A DNA stretch of 64,000 nt from Kineococcus vitellinus. GTDB taxonomy: Bacteria; Actinomycetota; Actinomycetes; Actinomycetales; Kineococcaceae. Numbering within the stretch: position 1 is the stretch's first letter; each line of letters opens with the position of its first letter. The stretch lies in the NCBI RefSeq assembly GCF_009906315.1, contig NZ_JAAALL010000001.1:1-64000 (forward strand), given 5' to 3'. A program made the translations under genes and the position numbers. Under the pieces are notes generated by a model. It was not told where the DNA came from. It searched no databases and saw only the letters and a program-made list of their open reading frames with translations. Below are positions 16,262-24,013 of the stretch, piece after piece.

Positions 16262-17158
16262 ATGAAGGCCCTGGTGGTCGACGACAGCCGCGTCATGCGG
16301 CAGATCGTCATCCGCACGCTGCGGCAGGCGGGGTACGACTGGGTGGACGTCGTCCAGGCCGAGAACGGCAAGGAGGGCTTCGAGGTCGTCAAGGCGGAGA
16401 ACCCCGACATCGTCCTCTCGGACTGGAACATGCCCGAGGCCACCGGGTACGAGATGCTGCAGAACCTGCGCGGTTCCGGCCTCGACGTGCCGTTCGGCTT
16501 CGTCACCTCGGAGGGCTCGGAGGAGATGCGGGAGAAGGCGGCGGCCGCCGGCGCCCTCTTCCTCATCGCCAAGCCGTTCACGCCGGAGGCGTTCGCCGCG
16601 GCGCTCGCCCCCGTCCTGGGCGGCGACGCGGGCCCGGCCGTCACCGAGACCGCGATCGCGCAGGGCGAGGTGAAGTTCGACGTCAACCCGCTGCCGTCCA
16701 ACCTCGCCCTGCGCAACCTCCTCTCGGACCTGCTGAACCGCGACGTGGAACTGGCCGAGGGCCGTCCCGTCCCGGTCGGCGGCGTGCCCGGCTCCGTGGT
16801 CGGCCTCTACGTGGACGACCACCTGAGGTCCAAGGCCGTCGTGGTCTTCGACTTCCCGCTGGCCGCCCACGCCGGCGCGGCGATCGGCCTGCTGCCCCCC
16901 GGGGCCAGCGAGGCCGCGATCGAGGACCGGCAGCTGCCGGACAACCTCGTGGTCAACGCCCGCGAGGTGCTCAACATCATGGCGTCGCTGTTCAACGTGG
17001 AGGGTGCCGCGCACCTGAAGCTGCACGCGGCGTACGCGCCGGGCGAGGTCCTGCGCCCGGACGTGGTGGACTGGGCGACCCGCACCGGCAGCCGCCTCGA
17101 CCTGAGCGTCGAGGTCGCCCGCTACGGCAAGGGCTCGCTGAGCATCGTCACCTTCTGA
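16262..17158 (+). CDS. CheY-like receiver fused to a CheC/CheX-like domain
   Basis: A 298-residue protein with a receiver at 1-120 (D7/D8, phosphoacceptor D54 in LSDWNMPEATG, KPFT lysine at about 104). The C-terminal domain of about 165 residues is not a DNA-binding or GGDEF output. It contains NAREVLNIMASLFN, in which E235 and N238 form an ExxN pair like the catalytic motif of CheC/CheX. The protein could be a phosphorylation-controlled phosphatase or a phosphate sink for the pathway; this is inference from the motif. It is the last gene of the che operon and is followed by a strong hairpin. Confidence 0.8.
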   Translation: MKALVVDDSRVMRQIVIRTLRQAGYDWVDVVQAENGKEGFEVVKAENPDIVLSDWNMPEATGYEMLQNLRGSGLDVPFGFVTSEGSEEMREKAAAAGALFLIAKPFTPEAFAAALAPVLGGDAGPAVTETAIAQGEVKFDVNPLPSNLALRNLLSDLLNRDVELAEGRPVPVGGVPGSVVGLYVDDHLRSKAVVVFDFPLAAHAGAAIGLLPPGASEAAIEDRQLPDNLVVNAREVLNIMASLFNVEGAAHLKLHAAYAPGEVLRPDVVDWATRTGSRLDLSVEVARYGKGSLSIVTF

Positions 17159-17193
17159 GCCGCCGCGGGCCCGCCCGGCGGACCCGCCCGGAG

Positions 17194-17231
17194 GAGAGGA
17201 CCCCCCACCCGCACGGGTGGGGGGTCCTCTC
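17194..17231. terminator. strong bidirectional hairpin terminator
   Basis: A 17-bp perfect stem (arms 17194-17210 and 17215-17231) with a GCAC loop lies between the converging che operon and the EAL gene. It can serve both strands. Only a weak T-rich stretch follows on the plus strand. Confidence 0.8.
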
Positions 17232-17241
17232 GTTCCCGAGG

Positions 17242-18369
17242 TCAGGGCAGCACGATCGCCGTCGTCGCGCCCGGCCCGTTCCCCCACGGGGGCGTCGGGC
17301 TGGGCCTGCCCAGCAGGTACCCCTGCCCGTGCTCCACGCCCAGGTCGCGCAGCACGCTCAGCTCGCTGCTGCGCTCCACCCCCTCGGCCACCACCGTGGA
17401 CCCCAGCTCGGAGGCGAACCCCACCAGGGCGCGGGCGACGGCCCGCCGGGCCGGGTCGGTGTCGATGCCCCGCACGAACGCGATGTCCAGCTTCACGATG
17501 TCCGGCACCAGGTGCAGGACGTGCTGCAGGCTGGCGAAACCGGCGCCGGCGTCGTCGACGGCCACCCGCACGCCCCGCGCGCGCAGCGCGTCCGTGCACG
17601 CGGTGAGCGCGTCGTAGTCGGCCACCGGGTCGTGCTCGGTGATCTCCACCACGAGCCGGTCGGGAGCCGCGGACAGCAGCAGCTCGCGGGTGCCCTCGTC
17701 CAGCAGCGCCTCCGCCGAGGCGTTGACCGCCAGGTAGGTCCCGGCGGGCATGCCGCGCAGCAGCGGCAGCGCGGAGGCGATGGCGGCCCGCTCCAGCTCC
17801 ACCCCGATGCCCGAGGAGCGGGCGTCGGTGAACACCTGCTCGGGGCGCTGCGCCGCCCCCTCGGCGCTGGTGAACCGCGAGAGCGCCTCCGCCCCGACGA
17901 CGGCCCCGCTGCGCAGGTCGACGACGGGCTGCACCACGGTGCTGCGGCCCGCCCCCGCGAGCAGGGCGTCCAGGGAGGCCATCCGCTCGTCGCGCTCGGC
18001 GCGGCGGCGCTCGCGGTGGTGCAGGACCCCGGCCACGAGCGCGGCGACCACGTGCAGCGCCTCCAGCTGGCGCGGTTCCAGCGGTTGCGGCGGGCCGTCG
18101 GAGGCGGTGTCGGCGGTGTCGGCGATGCCGAGCAGCCGGCCGCCGGGTCCGCCCTCGGGGCTGACGACGTCGACGGCCAGCGGGCAGGTGGCGAAGTCGG
18201 TGGCGGCCAGCAGCCGCACGGTCGACGGCTGGTCCAGGGTGCTGGAGGTCTGCTCCAGGTGGTGCTCCGCGCCGGGGACCGCGCGCGTCAGGGCGGCGAC
18301 CGGCGTCCCGAAGATGTCACGCGCCAGGGCGAGGAGCTGGGCGACGGCGTCCGCGTCCTCGTCCTGCAC
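17242..18369 (-). CDS. GAF-EAL domain protein, probable c-di-GMP phosphodiesterase
   Basis: A 375-residue cytoplasmic protein from GTG 18369, chosen because GGGAGG stands eight bases upstream; the longer frame to 18501 adds only Arg/Pro-rich residues. The N-terminal GAF-like region (about 5-140) is followed by an EAL domain with GAEALSRF, LAVNAS, VEITEHD, VDDAGAGFAS, VKLD, AEGVE and HGQGYLLGRP. The metal- and substrate-binding residues of active EAL enzymes are therefore retained. It would linearise cyclic di-GMP to pGpG. A position beside the che operon fits a motility or sessility switch. It shares the bidirectional terminator with that operon. Confidence 0.87.
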   Translation of the reverse strand: MQDEDADAVAQLLALARDIFGTPVAALTRAVPGAEHHLEQTSSTLDQPSTVRLLAATDFATCPLAVDVVSPEGGPGGRLLGIADTADTASDGPPQPLEPRQLEALHVVAALVAGVLHHRERRRAERDERMASLDALLAGAGRSTVVQPVVDLRSGAVVGAEALSRFTSAEGAAQRPEQVFTDARSSGIGVELERAAIASALPLLRGMPAGTYLAVNASAEALLDEGTRELLLSAAPDRLVVEITEHDPVADYDALTACTDALRARGVRVAVDDAGAGFASLQHVLHLVPDIVKLDIAFVRGIDTDPARRAVARALVGFASELGSTVVAEGVERSSELSVLRDLGVEHGQGYLLGRPSPTPPWGNGPGATTAIVLP

Positions 18370-18515
18370 CCCTCGACCTCCCGCTGCCCGCTCGTGGACC
18401 TGTCGGGCAGCGCGGCCGCGCACGGGCGCAGCGCACCGCACGGGGCGGAGCGGGAGCGTCGGCGTCGTGTCGCTGCTGACGCGCTGACCATCCCAGAACA
18501 CCGGGCGTCAGGCAA

Positions 18516-18617
18516 TCACGGCTCCCGGCGCGTCACGGCTCCCGGCGCGTCACGGCTCCCGGCGCGTCACGGCTCCCGGCGCGTCACCGCTCCCGGCGCG
18601 TCACGGCTCCCGGCGCG
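18516..18617. repeat. six tandem copies of a 17-bp unit
   Basis: The unit TCACGGCTCCCGGCGCG is repeated six times without gaps; only copy five differs, by one base. The last copy (18601-18617) supplies the stop codon and last codons of the minus-strand mannosyltransferase. Five copies therefore lie downstream of that gene and upstream of the EAL gene. The array has no spacers, so it is not a CRISPR. Confidence 0.9.
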
Positions 18618-19353
18618 GGCGGCCGGTGGGCCCGTGCCGGCGCATCCGCCACACCGCGCCCATGGCCTCGCGGATGATCGCCCGGGACATCTTCGAGGTC
18701 CCGTGCGTGCGCTCGGTGAAGAGGATGGGCACCTCGCGCACCCGCGCCCCGCGCTCCAGCGCCGCCAGCGTCGTCTGGATCTGGAAGGCGTAGCCCGCCG
18801 CCGTCAGCTGCGTCAGGTCCAGCGAGCGCAGCAGCTCGGCCCGCCACGCCTTGAACCCGCCCGTCAGGTCCGCCACCGGCGCGCGCAGCAGCACGCGCGC
18901 GTAGACGTTCGCGCCGCGCGAGAGCGCCTTGCGGTACCAGGGCCAGGCGTCGTCGAGGGCCCCGCCGGGCACGTAGCGGGCGCCCAGGACGAGGTCGGCG
19001 CCGGCGGCGACCTCGGCGAGCATGCGCGGCAGCGCCTCCACGGGGTGCGAGCCGTCGGCGTCCATCTGCACGACGACGTCGTGGTCGCCGGTGGCCAGCA
19101 CGTGCGCGAAGCCCGCCCGGTAGGCCGCGCCCAGGCCGTCCTTGGTGGTGCGCGTCAGCAGCCGCACCCGCCCGTCCGGGTGCCCGGCCGCCACCCGCCG
19201 CACGATGTCGCCCGTGCCGTCGGGGGAGGAGTCGTCCACGACGAGGACGTCCGGGGCCGCGGGGCAGGAGAGCACCCGCTCCAGCATCCCGGCGATGTTG
19301 CCGGCCTCCTCGTACGTGGGCAGGACGACGACGCAGCGGAGGGCTTCGGCCAA
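18601..19353 (-). CDS. polyprenol-phosphate mannosyltransferase (GT2, Dpm1/Ppm1 type)
   Basis: A 250-residue GT-A glycosyltransferase. Hallmarks are VVLPTYEEAGNI at the N-terminus, VVDDSSPDGTG, KDGLGAAYRAGF, the metal-binding MDADGSHPVEALP and the acceptor-loop TGGFKAWR and FTERTHGTSKM. Enzymes of this family transfer mannose from GDP-mannose to polyprenyl phosphate at the inner membrane face, supplying donors for lipoglycans and protein mannosylation. It has no C-terminal membrane domain, so it is the soluble single-domain form. The start is TTG 19353 without a clear ribosome binding site; no better in-frame start is visible. The C-terminus is encoded in the 17-bp repeat array. Confidence 0.88.
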   Translation of the reverse strand: MAEALRCVVVLPTYEEAGNIAGMLERVLSCPAAPDVLVVDDSSPDGTGDIVRRVAAGHPDGRVRLLTRTTKDGLGAAYRAGFAHVLATGDHDVVVQMDADGSHPVEALPRMLAEVAAGADLVLGARYVPGGALDDAWPWYRKALSRGANVYARVLLRAPVADLTGGFKAWRAELLRSLDLTQLTAAGYAFQIQTTLAALERGARVREVPILFTERTHGTSKMSRAIIREAMGAVWRMRRHGPTGRPRREP

Positions 19354-19472
19354 CGGGAACTCGCTCGGGACGGGACGGGCGGCGGACGCCCGACGCTACC
19401 CCACCGCCGCCCGGCGACCCCGGCGCGCTCCGTCCGTAGACTGGCCGGGCGTGGCGCCGCGGCGCGCCGCGC

Positions 19473-19565
19473 GGAGGGCTGGCCGAGTGGTTGAAGGCGG
19501 CGGTCTTGAAAACCGCTAGGGAGGTACCCACTCCTTCCTCATGGGTTCGAATCCCATGCCCTCCG
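19473..19565 (+). tRNA. tRNA-Ser (anticodon TGA)
   Basis: The acceptor stem GGAGGGC/GCCCTCC closes a class II tRNA with a long variable arm. The anticodon loop CTTGAAA reads UCA, and the T-arm contains GGGTTCGAATCCC. CCA is not encoded. An integrase gene follows 125 bp downstream, so this is the attachment site of the element. Confidence 0.96.
19536..19565. other. probable attL core (3' end of tRNA-Ser)
   Basis: Tyrosine integrases of this type use a tRNA 3' end as attB, and the integrated element restores the gene. The T-arm and acceptor 3' strand are the expected core. The second copy (attR) should lie to the right of the element; I find none inside the window, so the exact limits are inferred. 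Confidence 0.5.
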
Positions 19566-19690
19566 CTGCAGGCTTCTGACCAGCGGTTTTAGCTATGTTT
19601 GGCACGCCTGGCGGGCCGACGGTGGGGTCGTGCGCTCGCCATGGCCGGAGCCTCCGTGCCACTAACCATCCAGATCTTGAATCAGCGGGC
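19566..19690. other. attP-side spacer between tRNA-Ser and integrase
   Basis: Noncoding, with lower GC than the host. It holds TGACCAGCGGTT (19577-19588), a 12-mer that recurs at 27061-27072. Integrase arm sites are expected here, but I could not define them. Confidence 0.4.
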
Positions 19691-20779
19691 CTAGCCGATC
19701 TTGGATAGCAGGTCGGCGAGGTCCTTGTCCCGGCTCATGGCGGCGTGCTGGTAGATCGCTGCCGCCCGGGTGGAGCTGTGGCCGGCACGGCGCATGACCT
19801 CGGCCTGCGTGGCTCCCAGCTGGGCCGTCAGGGTCAGCCCGGCATGCCGCAGGTCATGGAAGTGCAGGTCGGGCCGACCAAGGCGCTTTCGGGCACTCTC
19901 TACGGCGTTCTGGATGTGCAAGGCGCGTAGCTGGGAGCCGTCCCGGCGGGCGAAGACGTAGTCCGTGAGCAGCCCGGGGTGCTCGGCCTGGTGCTTGGCA
20001 AGCAACTCCACCGCCTGGGTGGGCAGGTGGAGGGTGCGGACGCTGGCCACCTTGGGTGGCGTCGCCACCGGGCCCTTGCCCTTGATCTCCACGTGCTGGC
20101 GCTCCACCCGCAGCGTGCCAGCGTCCAGGTCGATGTCCCGCCACTGGAGGGCCACGACCTCGCCGATGCGCAGGTGAGCCCAGAAGGTCACCAGGGTCAG
20201 CGTGCGCAGGTACGCCGGCATCGCGTCGGCCAGAGCCATGACCGTGTCGATGTCCAGCAGCGGGCGCTCGGGGCTGTTGGGCTGCCCGGCGCCCGTGATG
20301 CGGCACGGGTTGCGGGCCACGATGTCGTCGGCGACGGCGGTGTTCATGATCGAGCGCAGCAGGGCGTAGGCCTGCCGGGTCGCCGTGGGGCCCGTCGCCT
20401 TGATCGTCTCGGCGTGCCAGGACCGCACCACGGTCGGGGTGATCGCGGCCAGCTTGAGCTTGCCGAGCTTGGGCAGCAGCCAGCGGTCCAGGCTGTGGCG
20501 GTAGGTCTGCTGGGTGCGCGGCGCCAACGGCTTGCCCTTGACCGTGCGTTGGGTCAGCCAGGCGTCGGCGTAGGAGGCAAAGGTGGCCGTGGCGCTGCGC
20601 GGGTCCACCCACTGGCCCGAGGACAGCTCGGTCTCGGTCTTCGACAGCCAGCGGGTGGCGTCCGCCTTGGTCACGAAGGTCATGGGGGCGGTCCGGCTCT
20701 GCCCGTCGGCTCCCGTGTAGCGGGCCTGGTAGCGCCCGCTAGTGAGCTGCCTTACCGATCCGAAGGATCGCCGCCCCAC
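19691..20779 (-). CDS. int: tyrosine-type site-specific integrase
   Basis: A 362-residue recombinase that would insert and excise the element at tRNA-Ser. The N-terminal arm-binding domain (GSVRQLTSGRYQARYTG, about 5-60) is followed by a SAM-like core-binding domain (about 65-155) and the catalytic domain. Active-site residues are R204 (LRIGEV), K243, H308 and R311 (HDLRH), H334 (AGHSS) and Y343 (IYQHA), so it is complete. The gene points toward the tRNA and ends 125 bp from it, as is usual for actinobacterial integrative elements. An excisionase-like gene lies immediately upstream. Confidence 0.95.
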   Translation of the reverse strand: MGRRSFGSVRQLTSGRYQARYTGADGQSRTAPMTFVTKADATRWLSKTETELSSGQWVDPRSATATFASYADAWLTQRTVKGKPLAPRTQQTYRHSLDRWLLPKLGKLKLAAITPTVVRSWHAETIKATGPTATRQAYALLRSIMNTAVADDIVARNPCRITGAGQPNSPERPLLDIDTVMALADAMPAYLRTLTLVTFWAHLRIGEVVALQWRDIDLDAGTLRVERQHVEIKGKGPVATPPKVASVRTLHLPTQAVELLAKHQAEHPGLLTDYVFARRDGSQLRALHIQNAVESARKRLGRPDLHFHDLRHAGLTLTAQLGATQAEVMRRAGHSSTRAAAIYQHAAMSRDKDLADLLSKIG

Positions 20780-20788
20780 GATCGCCTC

Positions 20789-20995
20789 CTACGTGTCGTC
20801 GTCCTCGTCCGGGTCGATGGTGTTGTCCTCGATCCACTGGTCCAGGACCTCGGGCCGGAACCGGACGTACTTGCCGACCTTCACGAAGGCCACCCGGCGC
20901 TGGTAGACCAGCCGGTCGATGAAGCGAGGCGGCACGCCCATGTAGACGGCCGCCTCGCCCTTGCTCATCAGTGGCCGGTGCTCACCGGCTACCAC
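20789..20995 (-). CDS. xis: excisionase / MerR-like helix-turn-helix protein
   Basis: A 68-residue basic-then-acidic protein with the HTH_17 pattern SKGEAAVYMGVPPRFIDRLV and the strand FVKVGKYVRFRPEVLDQWI, typical of excisionases encoded next to tyrosine integrases. It should bend DNA at the att site and set the direction of recombination. GTG 20995 directly follows the TAG of the upstream gene; an internal ATG at 20968 (60 residues) is an alternative start. It ends nine bases before int, so the two are co-transcribed. Confidence 0.85.
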   Translation of the reverse strand: MVAGEHRPLMSKGEAAVYMGVPPRFIDRLVYQRRVAFVKVGKYVRFRPEVLDQWIEDNTIDPDEDDDT

Positions 20996-21319
20996 CTACG
21001 ACGCCAGCTTGCGGGCCAGCAGGTGCGAGACCCGGTAGGCCTGGCGTCCCGCCATCGCCGCGAGGGCGTCGACGGTCGACTCGGGCACGGCGTCCCAGTC
21101 GATGTAGTCGGCGGTCTTGGTCATCAGGGAAAGGAGGTCCGGGTGATCGCCTCGCTGGGAGCCGGCCGTCTCGCCCCATCCCGACCAAGCGAAGAAGTAC
21201 CCGTCGAAGGCAGCCGAGTGGCCGACCTTGGCCCACCCTTCACCGTCGATTGTGGGAACGTCCCACTCGGTCTTCGCGTTCACATCCGACATGGTAGGCC
21301 CATCCGCATCATGATGCAT
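20996..21319 (-). CDS. hypothetical protein of the integration/mobilisation operon
   Basis: A 107-residue acidic protein without membrane segments or recognised motifs, rich in aromatic residues in its centre (DGYFFAWSGWGE). The upstream ATG 21319 has GGAAAG seven bases before it; an internal ATG 21292 gives a more typical N-terminus (MSDVNAKTEW, 98 residues). It directly abuts the excisionase and lies 15 bp after the RDD gene stop. Function unknown. Confidence 0.65.
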   Translation of the reverse strand: MHHDADGPTMSDVNAKTEWDVPTIDGEGWAKVGHSAAFDGYFFAWSGWGETAGSQRGDHPDLLSLMTKTADYIDWDAVPESTVDALAAMAGRQAYRVSHLLARKLAS

Positions 21320-21334
21320 AGATCATCTTTCCGA

Positions 21335-21961
21335 TCAACGGTCGGGCGCGCCGCGCATGTCGACCAACGGTCGCCTTTCGCTCGGCCCGATGACAATGGT
21401 CTTGGCCACGGTGTCGGCGAAGGACTTGCGGTGGTCGTTCACTCCGATCTTCACGAAAGTGACCAGCAACAGGAACAGGTCCACGATCAAGAACCAGGAC
21501 CGCCAGGTGCACCGCGCCACGCCAGGGAATGTCATGTAGGCCTCGGAGGTGAGGTGTGGGTCCACGATGGGGTAGGTCAGCCGGGTGCCGACGATCAGCT
21601 TTCCGATCGACTGTCCGGTGCGGCCCTGCATCCAGGCCACGTTGAACCAGACGATCAGGGTGGTCCAGAAGAGGATCATGTTGCCGGGGTCGATGAGGTT
21701 GGCGACGATGCCGCCGAAGACCGCGGCGAAGGCCTGGACGGAGTCCTCGAAACCATACGGACTGATCGGGGTGGGGGTCCGCCACTGCCAGCCGATGATC
21801 CACAAGACGATCGCCGGCCCATAATCGATCAGCCCGGAGGCGGCGCGCTGGCCCACGTTGGCCAGCTTGGAGCCGCGGTAGTAGCCGTCACGGTGGACGA
21901 AGGAGGACCCGTGCTCGGTCTGGTGGGTCAGCTTTCCGGGTTCGTAGAGGAAGTTGCTCAT
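21335..21961 (-). CDS. RDD-family membrane protein
   Basis: A 208-residue protein with about four membrane segments and the RDD family layout: basic residue and Asp at the first helix (GQRAASGLIDYGPAIVLWIIG), a second pair of helices (AFAAVFGGIVANLI, ILFWTTLIVWFNVAWMQ), then GQSIGKLIVGTRL and a last segment SWFLIVDLFLLLVTFVK. The start overlaps the stop of the coupling-protein gene (ATGA), so it belongs to the same operon. RDD proteins have no single known role; a membrane partner of the coupling protein is possible but unproven. Confidence 0.75.
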   Translation of the reverse strand: MSNFLYEPGKLTHQTEHGSSFVHRDGYYRGSKLANVGQRAASGLIDYGPAIVLWIIGWQWRTPTPISPYGFEDSVQAFAAVFGGIVANLIDPGNMILFWTTLIVWFNVAWMQGRTGQSIGKLIVGTRLTYPIVDPHLTSEAYMTFPGVARCTWRSWFLIVDLFLLLVTFVKIGVNDHRKSFADTVAKTIVIGPSERRPLVDMRGAPDR

Positions 21962-23877
21962 GCCGCCACCTTCGCTTTCTGTGCGGGAATCTTCAGAAAA
22001 GCACCGGCATCGGACAGGTCCTCACTTGCGTCCATGAATTGCTGCCACAGCGGCTCCTCGAAGTGATCCCAGTGCGGGGTCGCGCGGACCCATTCGTAGC
22101 CCCGGCCGTGGTGGGGGAGAAAGAGACACAGTCGCCAGTCGACAGGGTGGCCCTCCCGGACGACGTGGGGCGGCATCTGGTCCTGGCGGATGTACTGCAG
22201 CGACGAGCTGCGGCGCTCGCCCTCGCCGCTCTCGGAGTGAATAGTGTGCTGCTCGTCGCCGAGCATCGTGGAGATGTCCTTCAGGAATTGCACGTTGGAC
22301 AGACCTGGCAAGACCACGATGTTCTGGAACAACGAGAGAAAGGTGATCTGTGCATTGGCTCCCCAGCGCTCCCCGATCTGGTTGATGTCCTGGAAAGCGC
22401 CCAGGGTGATGTAGCCCTGACGGCCGATGGAGAGCTGCTCGCCGAGGTCCACGATCGGGGCGATGGTCGCCAGTTCGTCCAGGGCGTAGAGCAGGAAAGG
22501 GATCGGCTCCTCGCCGCGCTCCTCGCGCTCCTTGTAGAGCTGAGCGACCCGCTTGCGCAGCATCGTCATGAAGACCGCCACCAGCGGTGCACAGACCGTC
22601 TGGTCTTCCGGCTCCACATAGATGGTGTCTGCGCGGCGCTCCAGGCCCAGCGGCGGGATGTTCCGCTCGGTCAGCAGCTCATCGAGGCGCGTGCCCCAGG
22701 CGCCACCGTCCTCGCCGAGGATGAAGGCGTCCATGTCGAAGTTGGGGTTCTCGGTGACGGCCAGGGCACGGTCGTTCTGGAAGCACTCAAGAGCGACCGA
22801 GGCCGTGGTCAAGATGCTCGGCAGGGTGCGGCCGGGGTCGGTTCGCAGCAGCCCACCCAGCACCGCGGCCGGCACATCGTGGTGCAGTTCATGGAACTGT
22901 TCTCGCATCTCCTCCAGGGCGTCGATGTTGTGGCCGGCCAAGATCTCCACGACCACGCGCATGCTCATCTTGTTCATGGCAGCGGCGAACATGACGCACG
23001 CGATCACCTGCGAGGCGGTCACCTCGAAGAATTGCCCGGACTCACTCTTGGTCGTGATCGACGCATCCCTACCGGCCACGATCAGCTTTCCGACCAGCTG
23101 GGCGTTGGACCAGTCCGTGCAGGCCTGCAGCGGCGACCACCGCAGGTAGGTCTGCTCGGACGGGTCTCCGTGCCTCTCGGCTTCGATGATCTCGGCCACG
23201 CGCTCGTTGCCGCCGTCCGGCGCCCAGATGAGGACGCGCCCGATGAGGCTGCGGGTGGCAGCGGTGCGCAGACGAACGTCGTTCTTGGGAGTGGTGACGA
23301 CGACCGGGCCACAGTGGGCCACCACGTTGGGGATGATGATGGCGCTGGTCTTGCCGAGGTCCTGCTGCGGCTTGCCCACCACCATCATGTTGGTGTTGGG
23401 CTTGGTCCGCTTGATGCCGTCGCGGTGGAGGCCGACGTACAGGGCGTTGACCATGCCGTGCTCACGATCCCAGCGCCACCACTCGATGGCGGGGAGCTTG
23501 GCGTCGTGGAACCAGTGCAGGAGGGTGGGGTACCGGCGCTGGAAGGCGATCTTGACCATGTCGATGTCGTACTTCTTGATCAACTGGGAGTCGGTCCGGA
23601 AGTACTTCACGAGCCAGTCCTCGACCACTGCCTTCTGGTGCCGCTCGTAAGTCTTGATCGCGGCATCGAGGTGCGGGTCGCGTCGGCCGATCATCTTGTC
23701 CAGGCCGGTCTGCTGCTCCTCCAGCTCATCGATGCGCCACTGCCAGGTGCTGGCGCGGTAGTCGGCGAGCTCTTCGGAGCGGTCCCCGATGCCCTTGGCC
23801 AGCCACTCACCGATGTCGGTGAGCCGGCTGAGGGCGATCTGCGGGAAGCGGGTCTTCCAGGTGACGGCGGGGGCCAT
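21958..23877 (-). CDS. type IV coupling protein, VirD4/TraG family
   Basis: A 639-residue ATPase of the family that brings relaxase-DNA complexes to a secretion channel. The nucleotide-binding loop is GKPQQDLGKTS (Walker A-like) with IIIPNVVAH following. Walker B is LLYALDELATIAP, and a TraG-type GRQGYITLGAFQDINQIGERWG stretch and LPGLSN segment follow. Near the N-terminus I see a helical, soluble-looking region instead of two obvious membrane helices, so membrane contact may depend on the neighbouring RDD protein. The ATG start is set by GGAGG six bases upstream. Same operon as the relaxase, with a 136-bp gap between them. Confidence 0.87.
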   Translation of the reverse strand: MAPAVTWKTRFPQIALSRLTDIGEWLAKGIGDRSEELADYRASTWQWRIDELEEQQTGLDKMIGRRDPHLDAAIKTYERHQKAVVEDWLVKYFRTDSQLIKKYDIDMVKIAFQRRYPTLLHWFHDAKLPAIEWWRWDREHGMVNALYVGLHRDGIKRTKPNTNMMVVGKPQQDLGKTSAIIIPNVVAHCGPVVVTTPKNDVRLRTAATRSLIGRVLIWAPDGGNERVAEIIEAERHGDPSEQTYLRWSPLQACTDWSNAQLVGKLIVAGRDASITTKSESGQFFEVTASQVIACVMFAAAMNKMSMRVVVEILAGHNIDALEEMREQFHELHHDVPAAVLGGLLRTDPGRTLPSILTTASVALECFQNDRALAVTENPNFDMDAFILGEDGGAWGTRLDELLTERNIPPLGLERRADTIYVEPEDQTVCAPLVAVFMTMLRKRVAQLYKEREERGEEPIPFLLYALDELATIAPIVDLGEQLSIGRQGYITLGAFQDINQIGERWGANAQITFLSLFQNIVVLPGLSNVQFLKDISTMLGDEQHTIHSESGEGERRSSSLQYIRQDQMPPHVVREGHPVDWRLCLFLPHHGRGYEWVRATPHWDHFEEPLWQQFMDASEDLSDAGAFLKIPAQKAKVAA

Positions 23878-24013
23878 ATCACACCTCCTGCTCAGGCCGA
23901 CCGGGGGGTCGGCTGATCAGGTTGTAGCCGCAACCAGGCATGAGCCGCTACGTCGGTGCCACCGTGTTCGCTCTCGGCGGAGAGCCTTGCCGGGCAAGCG
24001 GATCGGCCTCTCG
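23878..24013. other. spacer between relaxase and coupling-protein genes
   Basis: 136 bp. It holds the ribosome binding site of the coupling-protein gene and a short GC-rich inverted repeat (CGACC/GGTCG around 23898-23912). I see nothing else. Confidence 0.4.

Noticed and set aside
17242-18501. Longer form of the EAL protein from ATG 18501
   Set aside because: The added 44 residues are Arg/Pro-rich without family similarity; GGGAGG ideally precedes GTG 18369.
18516-18617. CRISPR array
   Set aside because: Units of 17 bp are directly adjacent with no spacers and no cas genes nearby.
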